A stretch of DNA of 6,494 nucleotides from DATGQT01 sp033720695 (GCA_033720695.1 JAWWCA010000202.1:1-6494); one strand, 5' to 3'; shown: positions 1 to 6,395, counted from the stretch's first letter. Program-made: numbers and translations. The notes: generated by a model not told the origin, from the letters alone.

Positions 1-1210
1 CGTCGGCCTCGCGGCGGACGCCGGTGAGCGCCGCGCGCGTGACGAGCGCCTCCCGGCCGGGGTCGGTGCGGAGGCCGGTGGCGGCGGTGTCGAGGTAGGC
101 CGCCGCGCGGACGTAGTCGTCGAGCCGGTCGCGGTAGAAGGCGCCGTAGTAGTAGTGGGTCTCGCTGCGGGGGACGGAGACGCCGGCGAACTCCTCGCCC
201 TCCTCGATCTCGTAGAGGAGGGCCTCGAAGCGGTCGCGGGCCTCGTCGTGGCGGCCGGCGGCGGCGAGGAGGCGGGCGTAGGTGAGCTCGACCTCGGCGC
301 GGTTCTGGAAGTTCTTGTCGTCGCGGCGCATCCGGCGGATGAGCGCGAGCGCCTCGTCGTGGCGGCCGGCGTCGAGGCCGAGGACGCGGGCGCGGCTGAG
401 CTGCGCGGCGTAGAGGAGCTCGTAGTACGGGCGGTAGCGCTCGACGGCGCGGTAGGCCTCGGCGGCGCCGTCGACGTCGCCGCCGGCTTCGAGGACCTGA
501 CCGAGGAGGAAGGAGGCCCGGCCGGCGAGGTCGGCGTCGCGGAGGTCGTCGAGGCCGGCCCGCAGCGCCTCGGCGGCGGCGGCCCACTCGCGCTGCTGGA
601 CGTACTGCTCGGCGAGGGCCAGCTGCATGCGGGCGCGCCAGCGCCGCGCGAGGCCCTCCCGCGCGAGGCCCTCCTCGATCACGGAGACGGCCTCCTCGTA
701 GCGCTCCTGCGCCGCCAGCGTGCGGCCAAGCCAGTACCGCGCCTCGTCGGTCAGCTCGCCCTGCCCCCGCTCCTCGGCCGCCGCGATCGTCTCGCGGAAC
801 TTCGCCTCGGCCCCGACGAGGTTGCGCTGGTAGAAGTACGACCGCCCGATGAGGAGGAGCGCGTCGTCGGCCCACTTCGAGTCGGGCCGCTCGCGGAGGA
901 GGTCGGCGCTCTTGTCGATGGCGCTCTGGAAGGGGCCGCCGGTGCCGCCGGCCCGCGCGCCGCCCCCTTCCGAGGGGACGTCGGCGAAGACGGGGAGGAA
1001 CCGGCTCCGGTCGATCCGCTCGTCGAGGCGGACGAGCTGCTCCTCGCCTTCCTCGAACGCCTTCCGCGCGTTGTAGAACGTGTTGTAGTACGCCCGGAAG
1101 TTGTTGTAGCGCTCGCCGAAGAAGGTGCCCTGCCGGCACCCCGTGGCGACGGTGGCGAGGAGGAGGAGCAGCGACAGGCCGGCGAGGGGACCGGTCGGGG
1201 TGCGGCGCAT
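1..1210 (-). CDS. TPR outer-membrane lipoprotein, SprE/PorW-like (partial, C-terminus off left edge)
   Basis: This reading frame runs from an ATG at 1210 (minus strand) to the window edge without a stop, giving 403 residues. Residues 1-25 are a lipoprotein signal: two arginines, a leucine-rich core and a lipobox ending A-T-G-C25. No acidic surface-export signal follows the cysteine, so a periplasm-facing lipoprotein is likely. Residues 35-55 (YNNFRAYYNTFYNARKAFEEG) and 111-135 (SKWADDALLLIGRSYFYQRN and following) resemble the N-terminus of SprE/PorW, the TPR lipoprotein that supports type IX secretion and gliding in Bacteroidota. TPR-like helix pairs follow at about 155-185, 195-225, 230-262, 265-295, 305-335 and 352-382. 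It lies 204 nt downstream of pyk on the same strand. The TPR lipoprotein call is firm. The SprE/PorW assignment is from recalled motif resemblance; a generic TPR or BamD-like lipoprotein is the alternative. Confidence 0.88.
   Translation of the reverse strand, partial: MRRTPTGPLAGLSLLLLLATVATGCRQGTFFGERYNNFRAYYNTFYNARKAFEEGEEQLVRLDERIDRSRFLPVFADVPSEGGGARAGGTGGPFQSAIDKSADLLRERPDSKWADDALLLIGRSYFYQRNLVGAEAKFRETIAAAEERGQGELTDEARYWLGRTLAAQERYEEAVSVIEEGLAREGLARRWRARMQLALAEQYVQQREWAAAAEALRAGLDDLRDADLAGRASFLLGQVLEAGGDVDGAAEAYRAVERYRPYYELLYAAQLSRARVLGLDAGRHDEALALIRRMRRDDKNFQNRAEVELTYARLLAAAGRHDEARDRFEALLYEIEEGEEFAGVSVPRSETHYYYGAFYRDRLDDYVRAAAYLDTAATGLRTDPGREALVTRAALTGVRREAD
646..675. repeat. 15-bp in-frame tandem duplication inside the TPR lipoprotein gene
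   Basis: Two adjacent 15-bp units, 646-660 and 661-675, differ at only the last base. On the minus strand they encode EGLAR twice (EGLAREGLARRW, about residues 180-191), at the junction between two TPR-like helix pairs. The duplication keeps the frame and adds five residues, so it looks like a small replication-slippage event tolerated in a linker. Confidence 0.8.
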
Positions 1211-1414
1211 GCGTTCAGGACCAAGAGGCCCCCGACGGCGAGCGGCGAGGGCAGCGAGGGCGTGGGACGGTGGGGTAGCAACCGCGATAGGCGGGCGCGG
1301 GCGACCGCTGCGGGAACGGGCCTGAATGATACGGAATTGCCCGCCCAGCGGGGAGGCACTCTGCGGTGCGCGAGCCGGGCGGCCCCCGTCACGCCCCGCC
1401 GATCCCGGGCCCCG
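1211..1414. other. Intergenic spacer between pyk and the TPR lipoprotein gene
   Basis: This 204-nt spacer separates two minus-strand genes. I see no open reading frame with coding character. A CCCGC/GCGGG hairpin (arms 1340-1344 and 1348-1352, loop of three) is followed on the minus strand by an AT-richer stretch down to about 1326, which could be a weak pyk terminator. The same stretch contains TATCATTC, a partial match to the Bacteroidota -7 element TAnnTTTG, but no TTG lies at the right distance upstream. The lipoprotein gene may have its own promoter here. Neither signal is strong. Confidence 0.35.
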
Positions 1415-2866
1415 TCACCCCCACCCCTCGCCGACCGTGCTCACGTGGACCATGTTGGTGAGCCCCTTCGTGGGGAGCGGGAGGCCGGCCGTCACGACGA
1501 TGCGCTCGCCGCGCGCGACGAGCCCGCGCGAGAGGAGCCCCTCGTGCACGGCCTGGATGCCGTCGTCGGTGTGGCGCTGGAAGGGGATGGCGAAGGCGTC
1601 GGTCCCCCACAGGAGGGCGAGCCGGCCGACGGCGCGGGGGTCGTCGGTGAAGGCGTAGATGGGGACGTCGGGCCGGTGGCGCGCGATCGCGCGGGCCGTC
1701 GTGCCGGAGTGGGTGAGGCAGCAGATGGCCGCGGCCTCGACCTCCTTCGCGAGGCGGACGGACGTGAACGAGATGGCCTGCGTGGTGCGGGCCTCGGGGG
1801 CGTGGACCTCGCTGGCGGCCTCCTGCCCGCCGAGGCCCCGCCGCTGCCCCTCCACCGAGCGGATGATCTCAGCCATCACCTCGACCGTCTTGACGGGGTA
1901 CTTCCCCGCCGCCGTCTCGCCCGAGAGCATCACCGCGTCGGAGCCGTCGAGCACGGCGTTCGCGACGTCGCTGGCCTCGGCGCGCGTGGGGCGCGGGTTC
2001 TCCATCATGCTCTCGAGCATCTGCGTGGCCGTGATCACGGGCGTGGCGCGCTGGAGGCACCGCCGGATGAGCCGCTTCTGCACGATCGGCACCTCCTGCA
2101 TCGGGATCTCGATGCCGAGGTCGCCGCGGGCCACCATCACGGCGTTGGTCCGGTCGAGGATGGCGTCGAAGTCCTCGACGGCCTCCGGCTTCTCGATCTT
2201 GGCCACGACGGCGACCTCCTTGCCCTGCTCGGCGATGCGCCGCTGGAGCGCGGCCACGTCCGCCCCCGAGCGCACGAACGAGAGCGCGATGAAGTCGACG
2301 TCGTGGTCGAGCCCGAAGGCGAGGTCGCGGAGGTCCTTCTCGGTGAGGGAGGGGCGGGAGGAGCGGATGAGCGGGAGGTTGACCCCCTTCTTGGAGCGGA
2401 GCGGACCGCCCACGACCACCTCCGTCACGACATCGCCCCCCTCGACGTCCACGACGCGGAGCTCGATGTGGCCGTCGTCGGCGAGGATGCGCCCCCCCTG
2501 CACCACCTCCTCGACGAGGGGGTCGTAGGAGACGTGGACGCGCTCGGCGTCGCCCTCGTTGAGGGGCGCCGCCGTCAGGCGGAGCGGCTGGCCCTTGTGG
2601 AGGAGCACGCCGCCGTCCTTCATCGCCCCGATGCGGATCTTCGGGCCCTGGAGGTCTTGGAGGACGGGGACGACACGGCCCGCGTGGGCGGCCTCCTCGC
2701 GCACCACTTCGATCATGCGCCGGTGGTCGTCGTGGGTGCCGTGGGAGAAGTTGAGGCGGGCCACGTCCATGCCCGCCGCGATGAGGGCGCGGACGGCGTC
2801 GCGCGAGGACGTGGCCGGCCCGAGGGTGCAGACGATCTTCGTGCGGCGCTGGTCGGGAGAATGCAT
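1415..2866 (-). CDS. pyk: Pyruvate kinase
   Basis: Pyruvate kinase converts phosphoenolpyruvate and ADP to pyruvate and ATP, the last step of glycolysis, in the cytoplasm. The 483-residue length is normal for a bacterial enzyme without an extra C-terminal domain. Visible motifs: RRTKIVCTLGPAT at 7-19, ARLNFSHG at 36-43, DLQGPKIRIG at 71-80, the signature VAKIEKPEAV at 221-230 with catalytic K223 and metal ligand E225, MVARGDLGIEI at 244-254 (D249 second metal ligand), ITATQMLESM at 278-287, RPTRAEASDVANAVLDGSDA at 292-311 and SGETAAGKYPV at 315-325. The mobile B domain is about 72-170. The C domain, from about 355, keeps a THSGTTA phosphate-type loop at 385-391, so effector binding is possible. 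ATG at 2866 is chosen because the family begins about here; the frame stays open upstream to 2965 but that part is unconserved proline/arginine-rich translation. LQGPKIRI is the form associated with potassium-independent enzymes. Confidence 0.98.
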   Translation of the reverse strand: MHSPDQRRTKIVCTLGPATSSRDAVRALIAAGMDVARLNFSHGTHDDHRRMIEVVREEAAHAGRVVPVLQDLQGPKIRIGAMKDGGVLLHKGQPLRLTAAPLNEGDAERVHVSYDPLVEEVVQGGRILADDGHIELRVVDVEGGDVVTEVVVGGPLRSKKGVNLPLIRSSRPSLTEKDLRDLAFGLDHDVDFIALSFVRSGADVAALQRRIAEQGKEVAVVAKIEKPEAVEDFDAILDRTNAVMVARGDLGIEIPMQEVPIVQKRLIRRCLQRATPVITATQMLESMMENPRPTRAEASDVANAVLDGSDAVMLSGETAAGKYPVKTVEVMAEIIRSVEGQRRGLGGQEAASEVHAPEARTTQAISFTSVRLAKEVEAAAICCLTHSGTTARAIARHRPDVPIYAFTDDPRAVGRLALLWGTDAFAIPFQRHTDDGIQAVHEGLLSRGLVARGERIVVTAGLPLPTKGLTNMVHVSTVGEGWG

Positions 2867-3032
2867 CGGCAGGGGACAGGCGGGACGAGAGGGGCCGGAG
2901 GGAGGGGGCCGAGACGCCCGACCCCCGCGGCGTGATCCGCCTGCACGCACTTCGCACAAGGCCATTCGCGGACGGGTTTGTGCCCCTCCCTCTCCTGCGC
3001 CCGTACCTTCTCGCCCGCCCCCCTTGCCCCCC
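2867..3032. promoter_or_regulatory. Divergent promoter region between pyk and the first DUF2279 gene
   Basis: This 166-nt spacer separates divergently transcribed genes, so it should hold promoters for both. On the plus strand, TTTG at 2977-2980 and TACCTTCT at 3004-3011 resemble the Bacteroidota -33 (TTG) and -7 (TAnnTTTG) elements; the 23-nt gap is slightly long. This would start transcription about 15-20 nt before the GTG at 3033. For pyk, no convincing minus-strand pair was found, although a TTGTGC lies near 2956-2961 (minus orientation). No Shine-Dalgarno sequence precedes either start, as is usual in Bacteroidota. Confidence 0.35.
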
Positions 3033-3977
3033 GTGCGCCTCCACCTGCTCCTCCTGCTCGCCCTGCCGCTCGCGCTCCTGCCGGCGCCCCGAGCGCAGGA
3101 CGCCGCGCTCGGCTACCGCATGGCGGGCCTCGACCTCGCCGTCTTCGACGGAGACGCCGCGCCCGACGTTGCTGCGCCTGACGCCGACCTCCTCGGCGCC
3201 GACTCCCTCGCCATCGAGGCCGCGCCGGTGAGCGCGTGGCGTGTCGCGGCCCTGGCGGGGGCCACGGTCGGGTCGGCGGTCGTGGTGCTGGAGGCGCAGC
3301 GCCGCCGCTGGTGGCAGGACCGGAGCCCGCGCTTCCGCGTGGCCAACGACTGGGCCTACGTCCGATGGGCCGACAAGGTGGGGCACGTCTACTCCTCGGC
3401 GATCCAGACGCGGATCTACCGGAGCACGCTGCGGTGGGCCGGTGTGCCCGAGCCGGAGGCGCGGCTGTGGGGCGCCGTCGGCGGCTTCGCCAACATGCTC
3501 TTCTACGAGATCCTCGACGGGTTCGGCCCGCAGTGGGGGTTCTCCCCCGGCGACGCCGTCGCCAACACGCTCGGCGTCGTCCTCGCGACGGCGCAGGCCG
3601 ACGACCCCGCCTTCGACGCCTTCTTCCTCAAGATGAGCTACTGGCCCAGCGGCTGGGAGGGGAAGAACCTCACCGACGACTACGCCGGCCAGACGTTCTG
3701 GCTCACGGCCAACCCGCACCGCCTCGCGCCCGAGGCCGCCAAGCCGTTCCTGCCCCCGTGGCTCAACGTCGCCGCCGGCTACGGCGCCCGCGACCGCGAC
3801 GCGCTCGACTTCCTGACGACGAGCGTCGTCTACCTCGGGGTCGACCTCGAGCCGGCGGGGCTCCCGTTCCGTGGGAAGGTGTGGGACGCCCTCGTGCCGA
3901 TCCTCCGCCACGTCCACGTCCCCGGCCCGGCCGTCCGCCTCACGCCCGACCCGGCGTTCGTCCCCTTCGCGTTCTAG
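3033..3977 (+). CDS. Exported DUF2279 (YfiM-like) family protein, first tandem copy
   Basis: The function of this family is unknown. The 314-residue product starts at GTG 3033, chosen because a clean signal peptide begins exactly there: RLH, a leucine-rich core, and a likely cut after APRA at residue 21. A hydrophobic stretch at 69-87 may be a membrane segment. The DUF2279 core is about 104-225: DWAYVRWADKVGH (106-118), YEILDGF (158-164), WGFSPGDAVANTLG (168-181), YWPSG (203-207) and DYAGQTFWL (216-224). D114, K115, H118, E159, D174 and N178 are spaced like the conserved polar residues of VanZ-like proteins. A C-terminal module follows: NPHRLAPEAAKPFLPPWLN (227-245), AAGYGAR, then VVYLGVDLEPAGLP (265-278) and an ending I recall from other Bacteroidota DUF2279 proteins. 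A related gene of equal length lies 72 nt downstream on the same strand, so the two may be co-transcribed. Confidence 0.88.
   Translation: MRLHLLLLLALPLALLPAPRAQDAALGYRMAGLDLAVFDGDAAPDVAAPDADLLGADSLAIEAAPVSAWRVAALAGATVGSAVVVLEAQRRRWWQDRSPRFRVANDWAYVRWADKVGHVYSSAIQTRIYRSTLRWAGVPEPEARLWGAVGGFANMLFYEILDGFGPQWGFSPGDAVANTLGVVLATAQADDPAFDAFFLKMSYWPSGWEGKNLTDDYAGQTFWLTANPHRLAPEAAKPFLPPWLNVAAGYGARDRDALDFLTTSVVYLGVDLEPAGLPFRGKVWDALVPILRHVHVPGPAVRLTPDPAFVPFAF
3711..3787 (+). repeat. 77-nt near-perfect repeat shared by the two DUF2279 genes, copy 1
   Basis: This stretch matches 4728-4804 at 76 of 77 positions; the single difference changes AAG (Lys237) to AGG (Arg). It lies in phase at the same residue numbers in both genes, exactly 1017 nt apart, and encodes NPHRLAPEAAKPFLPPWLN plus AAGYGA. 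Flanking coding sequence is clearly more diverged, including at third codon positions. Confidence 0.9.
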
Positions 3978-4049
3978 AGGCCCGCTCCGAGGCGGCGCGA
4001 ATTCACCGGACCGTGACGGCGGGGCGGCTCCCCCACCGTAAGCTGCGCC

Positions 4050-4994
4050 GTGCCCGGCCCGCTCCCATCGCTCGCCCGCGCCGCGCTCCTCGGCGCGCTC
4101 CTCGCAGCCCCCGCCGCTGCGCAGCCGCGGGCCCCGCAGCTCGACGCCCCCGGCCTCGTCTACCGCTTCGACCGCGACGCCTCGCTCCCCCTCGGTCTCC
4201 GCGCCGACACCCTCGCCGCGGCGCACGCCCTCTGGCGACCGGCCCCTTCGCCACGCGCCTCCCGCACCGCGGCCGTCCTCGGTGCCGGCGCCGGCACCGG
4301 CGTCTACGAGTGGGTGCGGCGGCGCCACCTCACCCCGCGCGCCGTCGACCCGTTCGCGGTGACGTACGATTGGGGCTATGCCCGCTGGGCCGACAAGCTC
4401 GGCCACGCCTTCTCGACCGGCGTGCAGGCGCAGCTCTGGGCGGCAGGCTACCGGTGGGCCGGCCACGAGGGCCGCTCGGCCGCCGCCCTCGGCGCCGCCA
4501 CGGCCTTCGCCGGCATGCTCTACTACGAGGTGCTCGACGGCTTCGACCGCGGCGTCGGCTTCTCCCCGCCCGACCTCGCCGCGAACGCCGTCGGCGCGGG
4601 CCTCGTCGCGGCACGCGCCCACGTCCCGGCCCTCGACGCCGTCCACCTCAAGTGGGCCTACTGGCCCTCCGGGGACGACTGTGACGCGACGTGCGACTAC
4701 GAGGGGCAGACGACGTGGCTGGCCGTGAACCCGCACCGCCTCGCGCCCGAGGCCGCCAGGCCGTTCCTGCCCCCGTGGCTCAACGTCGCCGCCGGCTACG
4801 GCGCGCGGGAGGGCGACGTGCGAACGGGCTACGCAGAGCACGTCGTCTACCTCGGCCTGGACCTCGAGCCGGCCGGATTGCCCATCCAGGGGCCGGTGTG
4901 GGATGCCCTCGTGCCGATTCTCCGCCACGTCCGCGTCCCCGCCCCTGCCCTCCGCCTCGGCCCCACCTCCGGAGTCGATCTCCTGGCTTACTGA
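4050..4994 (+). CDS. Exported DUF2279 (YfiM-like) family protein, second tandem copy
   Basis: This is a paralogue of the preceding gene with the same length, 314 residues; function unknown. GTG 4050 is the first possible start after an in-frame stop at 4014, and a signal peptide begins there with a likely cut after PAAA near residue 24. The DUF2279 core contains DWGYARWADKLGH (107-119), YYEVLDGF (158-165), FSPPDLAANAVG (171-182), YWPSG (204-208) and DYEGQTTWL (216-224), with D115, K116, H119, E160, D175 and N179 matching the first copy. Over residues 107-201 I count 46 of 95 identities to the first copy without gaps. The C-terminal module (NPHRLAPEAARPFLPPWLN at 227-245, VVYLGLDLEPAGLP at 265-278, VWDALVPILRHV) is far closer. 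A CDATC pair of cysteines (C211, C215) is absent from the first copy and could form a disulfide after export. The gene ends 14 nt from the convergent propeller gene. Confidence 0.88.
   Translation: MPGPLPSLARAALLGALLAAPAAAQPRAPQLDAPGLVYRFDRDASLPLGLRADTLAAAHALWRPAPSPRASRTAAVLGAGAGTGVYEWVRRRHLTPRAVDPFAVTYDWGYARWADKLGHAFSTGVQAQLWAAGYRWAGHEGRSAAALGAATAFAGMLYYEVLDGFDRGVGFSPPDLAANAVGAGLVAARAHVPALDAVHLKWAYWPSGDDCDATCDYEGQTTWLAVNPHRLAPEAARPFLPPWLNVAAGYGAREGDVRTGYAEHVVYLGLDLEPAGLPIQGPVWDALVPILRHVRVPAPALRLGPTSGVDLLAY
4728..4804 (+). repeat. 77-nt near-perfect repeat shared by the two DUF2279 genes, copy 2
   Basis: This is the partner of 3711-3787, with one substitution in 77 nt. It covers residues 227 to about 252 of the second paralogue. 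Such identity, including synonymous positions, contrasts with about 48% protein identity just upstream. Confidence 0.9.
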
Positions 4995-5008
4995 GGAGCT
5001 GGCGGTGC

Positions 5009-6220
5009 TCAGCGCAGCAGCGTCACCAGGCGCGTGTAGACCGCCCCCCCGCCCGTCTGCAGCCGGCACAGGTACGTCCCGGCGGCGACGGCCCCGCCCG
5101 CACCGTCGGTGCCCGCCCACGCCACCGCGTGCTCGCCGGCCGGCCGCGCCGCCGCCTCCAGCGTGGCGACCCGCTGCCCGAGCAGGGTGTACATGGCGAG
5201 CTCGACCTCGGCAGGCGCCGAGAGGGCGTAGCGGATCGTGGTGCCCTCCCAGCCCGGGTTCGGCACGGCCGGCAGGAGCCCCTGCTGCTCCGGCGTCGGC
5301 GCCGGCTCCTCGGCCACCGGGATGCCGCGGATGACGCGGATGACGACGGGGTTGAGGGCGTCGGGGTTGTCGGACGTCTTGCTGTTGACGTAGACGGTGG
5401 AGCCGTCGGGCGTCACAGCGATGCCGTTGGGGAACCGGAACGTGGCTGCATCGGCCGGGCCGTCCTCGTTTCCGGGCTCCCCCGTCCCCGCGAGGACCTC
5501 GATCTCGCCGTCGAGGGACACGCGGAGGATCTGGTGCCCGTTGCGGTTGGCCACGAAGAGCCGGCCCGCCGCGTAGGCGACGTGCCCGTTGCCGGGGCCG
5601 TCGGCGGTCGCGAGCACGTGGACCGCTCCGTCGGCGCCGATCCGGAGGATCTTGCCGTCGTTGAAGTTGACCGTGTAGAGGGTCCCGTCCGGGGCGATCG
5701 TCAGCCCGTTGGGGCAGTTGAACTCGGGGCTCTCGGCGAAGAGCGAGGTAGCCCCGTTCGGCGCGATGCGCTGGATGGTGTTCGCCCCGCAGGCGGCCAC
5801 GTAGGCCCCGCCGTCCGCGGTCGGCGCCACCCCGACGGGCGAGCTGAACCCCACCGCCCACAGCGTCGGGGTCCCGTTCGGATCGACGCGAAAGACGTAG
5901 CCCCGGCCGATCTCGGCCTGGATCAGCGTCTCGCCGTCGGGGGCGAAGTCGTTGCCGGTGGCGACGAAGAAGCCCGCGGCGAAGACGCTGACGGTGCCGT
6001 CCGGCGTCACCCGTTTGACGTCGAGGCCCCAGTCGTCCGGGTCGAGCCCGAAGGCGTCGCCGAAGTCGGCGACGTAGAGGTCGCCGGTGGTGGGGTGGAG
6101 CGATACGTCGCCGCTGCCCGCGAAGGGGGCAGTGAGCGTGGAGACGACGGGCTGGGCCGACGGCGCGCCAGCGAGGGCACCAGCGAGAAGGGCGAGGCAG
6201 AGCAGTCGGGGAGCGGTCAT
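5009..6220 (-). CDS. Secreted NHL/SMP-30-like beta-propeller with type IX secretion sorting domain
   Basis: The 403-residue product starts at ATG 6220 with a signal peptide (MTAPRLLCLALLAGALAGAP, cut likely after PSA at 22). Six NHL-like blades follow at about 38-82, 84-124, 128-163, 170-203, 211-244 and 262-299. They show repeated blocks such as VKRVTPDG (68-75), YVFRVDPNG (108-116), IQRIAPNG (149-156), PNGLTIAPDGTLYTVNFNDG (170-189) and PNGIAVTPDG (264-273). A proline/glutamate-rich linker (301-315) leads to a T9SS type A sorting domain at 318-403: PAVPNPGWEGTTIRYAL, VELAMYTLLGQRVATL, and the ending AAGTYLCRLQTGG to VTLLR. In Bacteroidota this domain directs proteins through the outer membrane by T9SS. 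NHL and SMP-30/gluconolactonase propellers bind ligands or hydrolyse lactones; no catalytic assignment can be made here. It is convergent with the DUF2279 pair and divergent from the regulator at 6396. Confidence 0.9.
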   Translation of the reverse strand: MTAPRLLCLALLAGALAGAPSAQPVVSTLTAPFAGSGDVSLHPTTGDLYVADFGDAFGLDPDDWGLDVKRVTPDGTVSVFAAGFFVATGNDFAPDGETLIQAEIGRGYVFRVDPNGTPTLWAVGFSSPVGVAPTADGGAYVAACGANTIQRIAPNGATSLFAESPEFNCPNGLTIAPDGTLYTVNFNDGKILRIGADGAVHVLATADGPGNGHVAYAAGRLFVANRNGHQILRVSLDGEIEVLAGTGEPGNEDGPADAATFRFPNGIAVTPDGSTVYVNSKTSDNPDALNPVVIRVIRGIPVAEEPAPTPEQQGLLPAVPNPGWEGTTIRYALSAPAEVELAMYTLLGQRVATLEAAARPAGEHAVAWAGTDGAGGAVAAGTYLCRLQTGGGAVYTRLVTLLR

Positions 6221-6301
6221 GGCGGGTCGGGGAGCGGCGTGGGGATGGACCCCGAGAGCCTAGGCCCATCGCCCTCCCCGGCACCTGAGGAGCGCCTCTG
6301 G

Positions 6302-6314
6302 ATCCTGTGAGGAT
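6302..6314. promoter_or_regulatory. Short dyad ATCCT-GTG-AGGAT, possible operator
   Basis: Perfect five-base arms (6302-6306 and 6310-6314) flank a three-base centre, in the middle of the divergent spacer. The size and position suit a protein-binding site between two divergent promoters. Short dyads occur by chance, and no second copy was seen nearby. Confidence 0.3.
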
Positions 6315-6362
6315 TCTCCACGGCGGCCGTCGGGGCTCCCGCAACTTGCAGGCGGCGAGGAC

Positions 6363-6372
6363 GCTACGTAGC
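6363..6372. promoter_or_regulatory. Perfect 10-bp palindrome GCTACGTAGC overlapping the regulator's likely -7 element
   Basis: This is a perfect ten-base palindrome, 23 nt before the regulator's start codon. It overlaps the first bases of the proposed -7 element (TA at 6369-6370). A protein bound here could block polymerase, so it is a candidate autoregulatory operator. The palindrome is seen directly; its role is inferred. Confidence 0.35.
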
Positions 6373-6395
6373 CTGTCTCTTCCGCGCCCGGCGCC

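Larger units (their letters stand above)
6221..6395. promoter_or_regulatory. Divergent promoter region between the propeller gene and the winged-helix regulator
   Basis: This 175-nt spacer has no coding character. On the plus strand, TTG at 6346-6348 followed after 20 nt by TAGCCTGT at 6369-6376 fits the Bacteroidota -33/-7 pattern in spacing and partly in sequence, and would place transcription start 10-20 nt before the ATG at 6396. For the propeller gene, TAGGCTCT (minus strand, near 6255-6262) is a weak -7 candidate without a clear TTG partner. Confidence 0.4.

Noticed and set aside
155..2935. 926-residue plus-strand open frame opposite the TPR lipoprotein and pyk genes
   Set aside because: It is antisense to a clear lipoprotein gene and to pyruvate kinase, is dominated by Gly/Ala/Glu/Val/Arg runs, and has no recognisable motif. 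Long empty frames are expected at this GC content.
4039..4046. TAAGCTGC as a -7 promoter element for the second DUF2279 gene
   Set aside because: It lies only 3 nt before the GTG start, so transcription would begin at or inside the coding region. Co-transcription with the first copy is simpler.
3236..4684. 482-residue plus-strand open frame across both DUF2279 genes
   Set aside because: It is a frame-shifted reading of both genes with arginine-rich composition; the true frames carry signal peptides and conserved motifs.
4991..5012. Possible bidirectional terminator between the convergent genes (CTGAG/CTCAG or GAGC/GCTC arms)
   Set aside because: The stems are only 4-5 bp, overlap one another, contain the stop codons and have no T-run on either strand.
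4691..6310. 539-residue plus-strand open frame over the propeller gene
   Set aside because: It is a shadow of the NHL/T9SS gene; its translation lacks any domain, while the minus strand shows a signal peptide, six blades and a sorting domain.
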